The notes beneath the pieces were generated by a model. It had not been told where the DNA came from and did no database searches. It saw only the letters and a list, made by a program, of their open reading frames with translations. The translations under genes were made by a program, and so were the position numbers. Shown here in pieces: positions 1 to 7,859 of a stretch of DNA of 64,000 nt; within the stretch, counting starts at the first letter, position 1; each line of letters starts with the position of its first letter. The stretch lies in NCBI RefSeq assembly GCF_020165495.1, contig NZ_JAIUIE010000005.1, forward strand, positions 124,001 through 188,000. Direction: 5' to 3'. This stretch comes from Mesorhizobium sp. BR1-1-16 (lineage in GTDB: Bacteria; Pseudomonadota; Alphaproteobacteria; Rhizobiales; Kaistiaceae).

Positions 1-222
1 CAACCGGCCGGAGGCCGTGTCGAGCTCGCATTTTATGAAGGGCAGGGCAAGACCGACAACACCGTCCCCGCGGAATGTCGACAGACCCGCTGGTGGCGGG
101 CTGTCGAACAGGATGTTGCTCGGCGGCACGTGGTCGTCGCCGCCGGATGGCTGGAAGCGAACCCGGAACGCACGGTCGCCCAATGCGATTACCTGGAGCT
201 GTCCATCGGGAAAAGCTTCTGA
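1..222 (+). CDS. 3' end of an unrecognised gene (truncated by window edge)
   Basis: An open frame runs in from the left edge through 73 codons to a TGA at 220-222. Third positions are mostly G or C, as in the real genes here, and the residues (for example VELAFYEGQGKTDN and TRWWRAVEQDV) look like a normal folded C-terminus. I do not recognise the family. The overlapping open frames at 17-421 and 75-317 have poor composition and are shadows. The call rests on codon usage alone. Confidence 0.5.
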   Translation, partial: QPAGGRVELAFYEGQGKTDNTVPAECRQTRWWRAVEQDVARRHVVVAAGWLEANPERTVAQCDYLELSIGKSF

Positions 223-509
223 AAGATCGGGCCGGCGGCCGGCGCTGCTGTTCGACGCTGAGGTCAAGTCGCACTCCATGGCGTGGTTCGGGCGGAAGGG
301 AACAGAACTGCCGCTAGGGCAGGTCGGGAGAAAGTGGCGCGGGCCGAGCCCCGCACTGACAGTCAAGCACCTCGCGTCCGAGAACGCCCTCGACCAGCGC
401 AGTTCGGCTCAATATGGATGAACGGCCGTCTTGCCGGCGGTCGCCGGAATCACAAGCGCCAACGGCAGGGGCTGTCGTGTTGCGCATTATGCTCGACCAT
501 CTCGATGGG
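223..509. other. Intergenic region without a convincing gene
   Basis: Nothing coding is supported here. Open frames crossing this stretch are rich in Arg, Gly and Pro without domain character. The right end borders the operator and promoter of the GntR gene at 565. Confidence 0.5.
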
Positions 510-521
510 ATGATATATCAA
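510..521. promoter_or_regulatory. GntR operator candidate, copy 1
   Basis: TGATATATCA at 511-520 is a perfect palindrome. The same core lies at 5320-5331, upstream of the paralogous regulator. In both cases it is 42-43 bases before the regulator start, and a conserved TACTAGACC block lies between. Conservation of both elements at the same spacing in front of two paralogues points to an autoregulatory operator of the FCD-type GntR proteins. Confidence 0.6.
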
Positions 522-532
522 ATGGATGGTTC

Positions 533-543
533 TACTAGACCAG
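533..543 (+). promoter_or_regulatory. Conserved TACTAGACCAG element, probable -10 region
   Basis: TACTAGACCAG is repeated exactly in front of the GntR paralogue (reverse complement at 5298-5308). It sits 22-32 bases ahead of the GTG start in both genes. Its position downstream of the operator suggests the core promoter, but no -35 box can be assigned with confidence. Confidence 0.4.
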
Positions 544-564
544 CCTTGTCGTGGGGATCAAGAG

Positions 565-1260
565 GTGGGCGGTAAGATTCCGCGCAAGACGGCGCAGGAA
601 GCCGGAAACGGGCGCCTCCTGAGCGATGTCGCCTATGCGCGCATCCTACAGGTTCTGTTTGAGCGTCGGCTGCCGGCAGGCGCTTTCGTTTCGCAGGCAG
701 ATCTGGTGGCGCTGACGGGGATCCAGACCGGCCCGCTGCGTGACGCGCTTCGCATCCTCGAAGTCGAAGGCGTCGTCACGATCCATCCGCGGACCGGGAT
801 CCAATTCGTGAAGCCGGGCCTCGAGCTTGCGCGGTCGACCTATCAATTCCGTGAGTTGATCGAGATCGCGGCCCTCGAGGCGTTCATCGCGTCGGTATCG
901 GATACAGAGGTCGATGCCCTGATCGAGCGACACCGCGAGGTCATGGACCAGCTCGAACGGGACGGGCTGACCGATGCGGTCATCGATGAGGTGGAGCGCC
1001 TCGAACAGCTCTTTCACGGCACCATCGTGGCCAGCCTCGAGAACAGGCTGATCGATTCAAGCTATCGCCGCATCGACAACTATGTCCGCCTGCTTCGGCT
1101 GGAGCGGCGGCTCACACCGAAGCTGGTCCTGCATTCCCTGCGGGAACATGTCGAGGTCCTCAAGGCGACCCGCCAGCGTAAGCCAACAGCCGCGATAGCC
1201 GCCATGCGGGCCCATTTCTCGGCCGCATTGCAGCGCAGCCTCGGCGTCTATCGCGCTTGA
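565..1260 (+). CDS. GntR-family transcriptional regulator, FCD subfamily (paralogue 1)
   Basis: A 231-residue DNA-binding regulator. It has an N-terminal winged helix-turn-helix (about residues 20-80, with the GPLRDALRILEVEGVV recognition region) and a C-terminal helical FCD ligand/metal domain (about 90-215). An ATG at 526 would add 13 residues, but alignment with the paralogue at 4588-5277 favours the GTG at 565: KIPRKT matches KNPRKT directly after each GTG. The two proteins are very alike through both domains. The gene precedes a CUT1 sugar importer and probably controls it and itself through the TGATATATCA site. FCD regulators usually sense sugar acids or organic acids; the ligand here is unknown. 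Confidence 0.88.
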   Translation: MGGKIPRKTAQEAGNGRLLSDVAYARILQVLFERRLPAGAFVSQADLVALTGIQTGPLRDALRILEVEGVVTIHPRTGIQFVKPGLELARSTYQFRELIEIAALEAFIASVSDTEVDALIERHREVMDQLERDGLTDAVIDEVERLEQLFHGTIVASLENRLIDSSYRRIDNYVRLLRLERRLTPKLVLHSLREHVEVLKATRQRKPTAAIAAMRAHFSAALQRSLGVYRA

Positions 1261-1391
1261 GGTGACGAGCGCTGAACACCCCGCCGCAGCCCTCACCAAG
1301 CCGTTTTCAGCATCGCCTTTGAAAGATCATCTATCGAATTAAATCGATCATCCCGCCGGATTGATCGACTAGTCTTGCTTGAATGGATCTC

Positions 1392-1401
1392 TCCTATATC
1401 A
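1392..1401 (+). promoter_or_regulatory. Weak GntR operator-like site before the first importer
   Basis: TCCTATATCA matches the TGATATATCA core at 8 of 10 positions and lies about 35 bases before the binding-protein start. Upstream is AT-rich DNA with a GACTAGTC element (1366-1373) resembling the TACTAGAC promoter block of the regulators. This is only suggestive of control by the flanking GntR pair. Confidence 0.3.
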
Positions 1402-1435
1402 TCCCGCCAAGCCCGAGCGGGCGCACGGAGGAGAG

Positions 1436-2725
1436 ATGGATATGAGGAAACATGTTCTCGCGGGCGGGCTGGCGGTGGCCATGGCCGCGCTCGCCACGGC
1501 CCCTGGCCAGGCGCAGGAGCCGGTCACGCTGACCTATCTCACCAGCCAGGGCTGGTCTCTCGACGCCCATCAGGCGCTCGCCGAGAAGTTCAAGCAGGAG
1601 ACGGGGATCACGATCGACACCCAGATCGTCCCGGCGGACCAGTATGCGAGTGTCCTCAAGGCGAAGCTCAATTCCGGCGAAGGTCCGGACATCTTCGGAA
1701 GCCAGAGCGGCGGCACCGAATTCCTGAACTACAATGTGGAGAAGAATGCCGTCGATCTTTCCGGGGAAGCGTGGGCCAAGCTGGAGGATCCGCTGGTCGC
1801 TGCCCAGGCAACCGTCAACGGCAAGCTCTACGGCCTCACATTCTGGGATTCGCTCGGCCTCGTCTGGGTGGTGAACTACAGCAAGCCCATCTTCGCCAAA
1901 TACGGCCTCACGGTCCCCAAGACCTATGAGGACCTGAAGGGCACCTGCAAGACCCTGCTCGATAACGGCATCCAGCCGATCTTCGAGCCGTTTTCGAATG
2001 GTTGGCACCACGTGCTCTGGTTCGCCGAAGTCGGCCCGCGTTACGAGCAGTTGCAGCCTGGACTCGCCGCCGAATTGAACGCCAACAAGGCGACATTCGC
2101 GGGCAACGAGGCCATGCGCGCAAACCTGACACAGTTCAAGGAACTCTACGACCTCGGCTGCATGGGTCCAAATGCCCTCTCGGACAGCTGGGCCGACAAC
2201 ACAAAGATGCTCGGCACCGGTGCCGCGGCCATGGTGGTGGCACCCCTGGCCTTCCCGATGGCGGTCAAGCGCGACTATCCCGACTTCAACCCCGATGACG
2301 TCGGCTTCTTCGTGATGCCGCTCAGCGACAATCAGATCCTGAACGTCAATCCGGCCGGCCCGACGATGCTGATCTACAAGAATTCGCCGCATATCGCCGA
2401 GGCCAAGAAGTATTTCGACTTCCTGACGCGCCCTGAGAACATCCAGTTCTTTCTCGACAACGCGCCGGAAGCCCTGACGATGCCGTTCCCGAACGTCAAG
2501 GACAAGTTCAGCCCTGCGCAGAAGGCCTTCATGGAGGCCTATAAGGACAATCGCGGCACGGTTTATCAGACGGCGGTCACCTATGTGGTTCCGCAGTGGA
2601 TGGACATGGGCAAGGACATCACGGCGCTCGTCACCGAAGCGATGTCGCCCGACGACGTTCTCGACAGCGTGGACAAGCGGCGCAGCGAACTCGCCGCCGC
2701 CGCTCGCGATCCCGCCTGGAAATAG
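1436..2725 (+). CDS. ABC transporter sugar-binding protein (CUT1 type, importer 1)
   Basis: Periplasmic binding protein of an ATP-driven sugar importer, about 429 residues. It has a cleavable signal peptide (positive start, hydrophobic stretch, likely cut near GQAQ) and the family 1 solute-binding fold, with GEGPDIFGSQSGG in the ligand-side N-lobe. A GGAGGAG ribosome site at 1427-1433 precedes ATGs at 1436 and 1442; the second has the better spacing, so the start could be 6 bases later. A hairpin and then two permease genes follow. The substrate is not evident. An enolase-superfamily gene nearby suggests a sugar, sugar acid or glycoside. Confidence 0.9.
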   Translation: MDMRKHVLAGGLAVAMAALATAPGQAQEPVTLTYLTSQGWSLDAHQALAEKFKQETGITIDTQIVPADQYASVLKAKLNSGEGPDIFGSQSGGTEFLNYNVEKNAVDLSGEAWAKLEDPLVAAQATVNGKLYGLTFWDSLGLVWVVNYSKPIFAKYGLTVPKTYEDLKGTCKTLLDNGIQPIFEPFSNGWHHVLWFAEVGPRYEQLQPGLAAELNANKATFAGNEAMRANLTQFKELYDLGCMGPNALSDSWADNTKMLGTGAAAMVVAPLAFPMAVKRDYPDFNPDDVGFFVMPLSDNQILNVNPAGPTMLIYKNSPHIAEAKKYFDFLTRPENIQFFLDNAPEALTMPFPNVKDKFSPAQKAFMEAYKDNRGTVYQTAVTYVVPQWMDMGKDITALVTEAMSPDDVLDSVDKRRSELAAAARDPAWK

Positions 2726-2751
2726 CCCCGGGCGCTGTTGATCGAAGAATG

Positions 2752-2778
2752 GCCCCAGCCTGCTTGGCCGGCTGGGGC
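2752..2778 (+). terminator. Intra-operon hairpin after binding-protein gene 1
   Basis: GCCCCAGCC (2752-2760) pairs perfectly with GGCTGGGGC (2770-2778) around a 9-base loop, without a following T run. Its place between binding-protein and permease genes suggests an mRNA-stabilising or attenuating element that keeps binding protein in excess. Confidence 0.6.
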
Positions 2779-2799
2779 TGAACTGGTTATCGAGGACAG

Positions 2800-3693
2800 G
2801 TGGAGACAGTGAGCAGTAGCCGATACCCCGTCTATTTTGTTCTGCCTGCCATTGCGCTTTATATCATATTTTTCATCATACCAAGCATCTCGGGCATTGC
2901 TTATTCGTTCACCGACTGGAGCAGCTATTCCGACGAAATAAACTATGTCGGCTGGCAGAACTTTCAGAAGATATTCTCGCCCAGTGAGAGATATCTGACC
3001 TATATCTGGAACACGCTCGTCTTCACCGGATTGACGATCGTACTCAAGACGGTCTTCGGCCTCGGCCTCGCGCTGCTCCTGAATGAAGGGGTGCGCCGCT
3101 TCGTCAATCTCTATCGCGTCCTGATCTATCTGCCGGCGATCCTGCCGACCCTTGTGGTCGCGCTGATCTTTCGTTCCATCCTCAATCCCGCCACGGGCCT
3201 GCTCAACAACGTTTTGCGCTTCGTCGGCCTCGATGCTCTGGCGCTGCGCTGGCTGGTCGATCCGCATATCGCGATGCTGTCGGTCGTGGCCGTCGATACC
3301 TGGAAGGGCATCGGCTATATCATGGTCATCCTGTTGGCCGGCCTGCAGACCATTCCGAGGGATTACTATGAGGCGGCGCAGATCGACGGCGCCAATGCCT
3401 GGTCCCGCTTCCGGTATATCACGCTGCCGCTGCTGATGCCGGCGATCATGGTCGTCACGGTCTTGAATGTCCTCTATGGCCTGCGCGTTTTCGACATCGT
3501 CTACGCCTTGACCAATGGCGGGCCGGGCTACGCGACCGAGGTCATCTCGACGGAGATCTTTAAGGCGTTTTCCAAGGGCCAGTATGGCCTCGGCACTGCC
3601 GTGTCGAGCATTCTGTTCGTCATCCTGCTTGTGGCCGGCTACTTCGTCATCCGCCTGCTCGAACGCGACCGAAACAAAGAGGAAGCATCGTGA
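2800..3693 (+). CDS. ABC sugar permease, MalF/UgpA-like (importer 1)
   Basis: Inner-membrane subunit of about 297 residues with six predicted membrane segments. The EAA loop (EAAQIDGAN...LPLL) that docks the ATPase is at about residues 190-212. A GTG at 2800 is preceded by GAGGACAG; a second in-frame GTG at 2809 is also possible. The stop overlaps the next permease start, so the two are translationally coupled. It works with the binding protein at 1436 and permease at 3690. No ATPase gene is present in this operon. Confidence 0.9.
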   Translation: METVSSSRYPVYFVLPAIALYIIFFIIPSISGIAYSFTDWSSYSDEINYVGWQNFQKIFSPSERYLTYIWNTLVFTGLTIVLKTVFGLGLALLLNEGVRRFVNLYRVLIYLPAILPTLVVALIFRSILNPATGLLNNVLRFVGLDALALRWLVDPHIAMLSVVAVDTWKGIGYIMVILLAGLQTIPRDYYEAAQIDGANAWSRFRYITLPLLMPAIMVVTVLNVLYGLRVFDIVYALTNGGPGYATEVISTEIFKAFSKGQYGLGTAVSSILFVILLVAGYFVIRLLERDRNKEEAS

Positions 3694-4514
3694 TGCAGGG
3701 CGGGAGACTGCAAGCTGCGGGAGCTCACATCCTGGCAATCGCGGCCAGCCTGATCATGTTCGTCCCGGTCTATCTCATCGGCGTCAACGCGCTCAAGTCG
3801 CGGGCGCAGGCGAGTTCGATGGGGCTCGAATTCCCGACTGAGCTCAATTGGGAGAATTTCCTCGTCGCCATCGAAAAGGGCAAACTGGCGAGCGGCTTCA
3901 TCAACAGCGTTCTCTATTCGTCGCTGTCGACGATCATCGGAACGTTCATCGCCGCCATGGCCGCATTCGTCCTGTCGCGGCGGCGCACCAGGATGAACCG
4001 TTTCCTCTATCTCTTCCTGATCATGGGCATCGCGCTGCCGATCAACTTCTTCACGCTCACCACGATCATGCAGGTGACACATCTCATAAACACCAGGACG
4101 GGCATGGTTGTACTTTATTCCGCCATGCAGGTGCCGTTTGCCGTGTTCCTCATCTATGGCTTTGTGGAATCGATTCCGCGCGAACTGGACGAGGCCGCGA
4201 TCATCGACGGCTGTGGCCCGTTCCAGCTGTTCTTCCGCATCATCCTGCCGCTGCTGACCCCCGTACTGGTGACCGTGGGAATCCTCAATTTCCTCGGCAC
4301 GTGGAACGACTTCCTCTTCCCGCTCTACTACCTCAGCAGCAGCGCAAACTGGCCGATGACACTCTCCGTCTACAATTTCTTCGGCCAGTACCAGCAAAGC
4401 TGGAACCTGGTCTCCGCCGACATCCTGCTGACCGTCGTTCCCGTCATCGTCGTCTATCTTGCCGGCCAGCGCTTCATCCTCTCCGGCCTGACAAGCGGAT
4501 CGGTGAAGGGCTAA
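3690..4514 (+). CDS. ABC sugar permease, MalG/UgpE-like (importer 1)
   Basis: Second membrane subunit of importer 1, about 274 residues, with six hydrophobic segments and a clear EAA loop (EAAIIDGCGPFQLF...LPLL) near residues 167-190. The start overlaps the preceding stop by four bases (GTGA); an ATG one codon later is equally possible. It is the last gene of the operon. The next gene (4588-5277) converges on it. Confidence 0.9.
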   Translation: MMQGGRLQAAGAHILAIAASLIMFVPVYLIGVNALKSRAQASSMGLEFPTELNWENFLVAIEKGKLASGFINSVLYSSLSTIIGTFIAAMAAFVLSRRRTRMNRFLYLFLIMGIALPINFFTLTTIMQVTHLINTRTGMVVLYSAMQVPFAVFLIYGFVESIPRELDEAAIIDGCGPFQLFFRIILPLLTPVLVTVGILNFLGTWNDFLFPLYYLSSSANWPMTLSVYNFFGQYQQSWNLVSADILLTVVPVIVVYLAGQRFILSGLTSGSVKG

Positions 4515-4587
4515 AGCGCGCGGGGGCGGCCGAGGCGTCCTTGTTCGCAATGCGCGACGGACGGACCGGCCTCCCCTCAGGCGAGGC

Positions 4588-5277
4588 TCAATAAAGGCCG
4601 AGGCTTCGTTGCAGGGCGGCTGAAAAATGCGCCTGCAGCGCCGCGACCGCCTCGGCCGGGTTGCGACGTCTGCACGCATCGAGGATCGCGGCGTGCTCGC
4701 GCAGCGAGCGCAAGACCAGTGGTCCTGTCATCCGCCGGTCCAGCCGCAGCAAGCGCAGATAATTGCGGACACGGCGATAGCTTGAATCGATCAGGACATT
4801 GTCGAGACTGGCGACAATGGAGCCATGCAGCAGATTCTCCAGCGCCTCGAGCTCCGCGACGAATGCAGGCGCAAAGCCTTCCGTCTCTATCTGCGCGATG
4901 ACCTTGAGATGACGCGACTCGAGCTCCGCAATGTCCGCGTCAGATGCGGTATCGGCGAAGGTCGCCACCGCCGCGGACTCGATGATGCCCCGGAACTGGT
5001 ACGTCGAGCGCGTCAGCTCCATCCCCGGCTTCACGAACTGGATGCCCGTGCGCGGGTGGATGGTCACCACACCCTCGCCTTCGAGCACGCGCAGGGCATC
5101 TCGTAGCGGGCCTACCGGGACGCCCGTGAGCTCCACGAGATCGGACTGGGAGACGAACGCGCCGGCAGGAATGCGGCGTTCGAAGAGCGTCTCGAGGATG
5201 CGGGCATACGCGACGTCGCTGAGCCGCGAACCTTCACCCGGGGCCGCGACTGTCTTTCGCGGATTTTTGTTTGCCAC
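4588..5277 (-). CDS. GntR-family transcriptional regulator, FCD subfamily (paralogue 2)
   Basis: A 229-residue regulator with a winged helix-turn-helix (GPLRDALRVLEGEGVV) and an FCD domain. It is close to the regulator at 565-1260 over its whole length (shared stretches include LSDVAYARIL, HPRTGIQFVKPG and AHFSAALQRSLG), so the two arose by duplication. It starts with GTG behind GGAAGAGG. It is divergent from the enolase-superfamily gene at 5342 and shares with it a 65-base promoter region containing TTGATATATCAA. It probably represses itself and that gene, and may cross-regulate paralogue 1's targets. Confidence 0.88.
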   Translation of the reverse strand: MANKNPRKTVAAPGEGSRLSDVAYARILETLFERRIPAGAFVSQSDLVELTGVPVGPLRDALRVLEGEGVVTIHPRTGIQFVKPGMELTRSTYQFRGIIESAAVATFADTASDADIAELESRHLKVIAQIETEGFAPAFVAELEALENLLHGSIVASLDNVLIDSSYRRVRNYLRLLRLDRRMTGPLVLRSLREHAAILDACRRRNPAEAVAALQAHFSAALQRSLGLY

Positions 5278-5319
5278 CCTCTTCCGTCGCCCCCGTTACT
5301 GGTCTAGTACAACTGATGT

Positions 5320-5331
5320 TTGATATATCAA
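5320..5331. promoter_or_regulatory. GntR operator candidate, copy 2
   Basis: TTGATATATCAA is a perfect 12-bp palindrome between the divergent GntR gene and the enolase-superfamily gene. It ends only 10 bases before the latter's ATG, so bound regulator could block transcription or initiation there. The same core and the neighbouring TACTAGACC block occur before the GntR gene at 565. Confidence 0.65.
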
Positions 5332-5341
5332 TGAGCGCATA

Positions 5342-6499
5342 ATGTCGATCAATACCCGGCTCGCCTCCTTTGAGATAACCCGCTTCCAGTTCGCACGCGA
5401 TCGCGTGATCGGCGACAGTCAGGTACGCACCGACACTGTCAATATCGCTGCTCTGGAACTTTGCACCGACAGCGGTCTGAAGGGTCTTGGATTCATCCAG
5501 ACCCTGTTTCATCCCCTGCCGGATCAGGATGAGATCCGGCGCGTCTTCGAGGACGAAGCGTGGCCGGCACTTGTGGGACAGGAGCCGATGGCGCTGATCC
5601 ACCGGGTTCATCGTCCCCGCGGCGGCAACCAGCGCGCCTACACACTGCCATTTCACGAGGCTCTGCAGGTCGCGCTCTGGGACCTCGCCTCCAAGCAGGT
5701 TGACCTGCCGCTGCACCAGTTCCTCGGCAGTCGTCGCAGCCGTGTCCGCGCCTACGCGTCGGGCCTCGACTATCATCTAAGCGATTCCGAGTTCGAGGCC
5801 TTGTTCGCCCATGCCGATTCGCTCGGCTACAATGCCTTCAAGATCAAGGTCGGCCACCCCGATTTCGATCGCGATCTCGCACGGCTTCGGCTCCTCGCCG
5901 GAGCGGTCCGTCCTGGCGCACAGATCATGATCGATTCCAACGAGGCCTGGGGCGCCAAGGAGGCCGTGGTCAAGCTCGAAGCGATCCGGCGCGCCGGCTA
6001 CGATCTGCTTTGGGTCGAGGATCCCATCCTTCGAAACGACTTCGAGGGTCTGCGGCTGCTGCGCGAAAGCGCGCCATGGACGCTCATCAATTCGGGCGAA
6101 TATCTCGATGCCGCCGGAAAGCGCCAGCTGATGCTGGCCGGCGGCACCGACATTCTCAACGTGCATGGACAAGTCACCGATGTGATGCGCATCGGCTGGC
6201 TGGCTGCCGAGATGGGCATCCCCGTCACGCTGGGAAATACCTTCCTCGAAGTCGGCGTGCATATGGCCTGCGCCCTGCCCGAAGTGGAATGGCTCGAATA
6301 CTCGTTCCAGAACTTCGATCATTTGGTCGAGCAGCCCATGGAGATCCGCGACGGCTGGATCTACGCCCCCGATCGTCCCGGGCATGGCCTCGTCCTGTCG
6401 GAGGCGGCGCGTCGCGAATGGGCGCGGCCAAATGTACTGCCACGCGCCGAACTCGGCGCCGCGCCCCACAATCCGAGGCTTCGCCTCGAGGCACCGTAG
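5342..6499 (+). CDS. Mandelate racemase/muconate lactonizing enzyme family protein (sugar-acid dehydratase-like)
   Basis: A cytoplasmic enolase-superfamily enzyme, 385 residues, with an N-terminal capping domain and a (beta/alpha)7-beta barrel. Visible catalytic features are the base motif KIK at 167-169 and metal ligands Asp198 (IDSNEAW), Glu226 (VEDP) and Glu253 (SGEY). Asp280 aligns with the Asp of the mandelate racemase Asp-His dyad. The partner His is replaced: the aligned stretch is LGNTFLE, with Asn299 at that position. Family members abstract a proton alpha to a carboxylate, so a sugar-acid dehydratase or epimerase is likely. It lies directly before importer 2 and behind the GntR operator, which suggests it acts on what that system imports. 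Confidence 0.85.
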   Translation: MSINTRLASFEITRFQFARDRVIGDSQVRTDTVNIAALELCTDSGLKGLGFIQTLFHPLPDQDEIRRVFEDEAWPALVGQEPMALIHRVHRPRGGNQRAYTLPFHEALQVALWDLASKQVDLPLHQFLGSRRSRVRAYASGLDYHLSDSEFEALFAHADSLGYNAFKIKVGHPDFDRDLARLRLLAGAVRPGAQIMIDSNEAWGAKEAVVKLEAIRRAGYDLLWVEDPILRNDFEGLRLLRESAPWTLINSGEYLDAAGKRQLMLAGGTDILNVHGQVTDVMRIGWLAAEMGIPVTLGNTFLEVGVHMACALPEVEWLEYSFQNFDHLVEQPMEIRDGWIYAPDRPGHGLVLSEAARREWARPNVLPRAELGAAPHNPRLRLEAP

Positions 6500-6553
6500 G
6501 TCGAACCCCAACAACAATCGGTCGGCCGCAAACAATCGCGATAGGAGGACACG

Positions 6554-7831
6554 ATGAAGACACTGCGCATAGCCTTGCTGCTCGCTACAGGGCTGGTTGC
6601 CGGTCCGGCCATGGCCGCGGACGCCAGCAAAGAGATCACCGTATGGGTCGACGCAACCCGTCAGCCGGCGGTCGAGGTCTTCCAGAAGGCTCACCCGGAG
6701 ATCAAGGTCAACATGGTGGTGGACGACGGCTCCTCGGGAGCATCGGGCACCTTCCAGACCAAGATCGGGCTTGCCGATCAGGCCGGCGAGGGCTGGCCTG
6801 ACGTGGTGTTCTCGACCCAGAACAACGACGCCGCCTGGGCGGCTAAGGAAACCAACGGGGTGCAGGCCTTCGCCGCCGCCCTCAACAAGGACATCCTCGA
6901 CCAGTCCTTCCTCGATGGCTTCACGCCGGGCGCGCTCGACCCCGTGACCATCGATGGCAATGTCTATGGCCTCCGCAACGACCTGGCACCGGTGCTGTTC
7001 TGGTACAACAAGCCGCTGCTCGATCAATTCGGCTATGACATTCCCAAGACCTGGGAGGACTATCAGGCGCTCGGCGACAAGCTGGCCAAGGATCATCCCG
7101 GCTATTTCCTCGGCTCGATCGGCGACGCCTTCGAGGGGCCTTATATCTATTACTGGAGCGGCCAGGCCCCGATCTTCCAGGTGAAGGGCGACGAATTCGT
7201 CTCGAATGTCGACGACCCGAATGCCGCCAAGGTCACAGCGCTGCTCGACCATATGCTCAAGAACGGCACCGTGACGCAGGAGAGCGTCTTCAGCGCGCCG
7301 TTCGCCGCCAAGGCCGATCATCTGGTCGCGATCCCCGGCCCCGCCTGGTATTCCGGCGCCATCTTCCAGAACCCTTCGTCGGTGAACGCCAAGCCGGGCA
7401 CCTGGGGCGCCGCCCCGCCGCTCTACTGGGAAAAGGGTGACAAGGTGACGGGCAATGTCGGTGGCGGCGTCTGGTACGCTTCGAGCCACACGCAAAATCC
7501 CGACGCGGTGAAGACCTTCCTTGAATTCGTCATCACCAATGACGAGACCGCCGGAACCGGCGGGCTGCCGGCCTACCAGGCTGCGGCGGCGAAGTGGCTC
7601 GACAAGCAGGCATCGGCCGGCTTTTACGTCGGCGACTTCAAGAACGCGGTCTCGACTGCGGCCTCCACCGTCTGGGACGGCTGGGCCTATCCGAACTTCT
7701 CGCCTGAGACCGCCTGGGCAAAGGTGATCACCCCCGCTCTGGCCGCCGGCAAGTCCATCTCCGATGTCGCTGCCGACTGGCAGAAGGAGATGCAGAACGA
7801 GGCGCAGGTCGTCGGCTACACCGTCAACTGA
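6554..7831 (+). CDS. ABC transporter sugar-binding protein (CUT1 type, importer 2)
   Basis: Periplasmic solute-binding protein, 425 residues, with signal peptide MKTLRIALLLATGLVAGPAMA. A strong AGGAGG ribosome site ends 6 bases before the ATG. The fold is family 1 extracellular solute-binding (WVDATRQPAVEVF, then WPDVVFSTQNND). It is 54 bases behind the enolase-superfamily gene and is followed closely by two permease genes. Unlike the other binding-protein genes here there is no hairpin after it; only 28 bases separate it from the permease start. Confidence 0.9.
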   Translation: MKTLRIALLLATGLVAGPAMAADASKEITVWVDATRQPAVEVFQKAHPEIKVNMVVDDGSSGASGTFQTKIGLADQAGEGWPDVVFSTQNNDAAWAAKETNGVQAFAAALNKDILDQSFLDGFTPGALDPVTIDGNVYGLRNDLAPVLFWYNKPLLDQFGYDIPKTWEDYQALGDKLAKDHPGYFLGSIGDAFEGPYIYYWSGQAPIFQVKGDEFVSNVDDPNAAKVTALLDHMLKNGTVTQESVFSAPFAAKADHLVAIPGPAWYSGAIFQNPSSVNAKPGTWGAAPPLYWEKGDKVTGNVGGGVWYASSHTQNPDAVKTFLEFVITNDETAGTGGLPAYQAAAAKWLDKQASAGFYVGDFKNAVSTAASTVWDGWAYPNFSPETAWAKVITPALAAGKSISDVAADWQKEMQNEAQVVGYTVN

Positions 7832-7859
7832 TGGCGTCTCGCTTCTCGGAAACGGACAA

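Noticed and set aside
526-564. ATG at 526 as start of the first GntR gene
   Set aside because: It overlaps the conserved TACTAGACC promoter block, and the paralogue aligns only from the GTG at 565.
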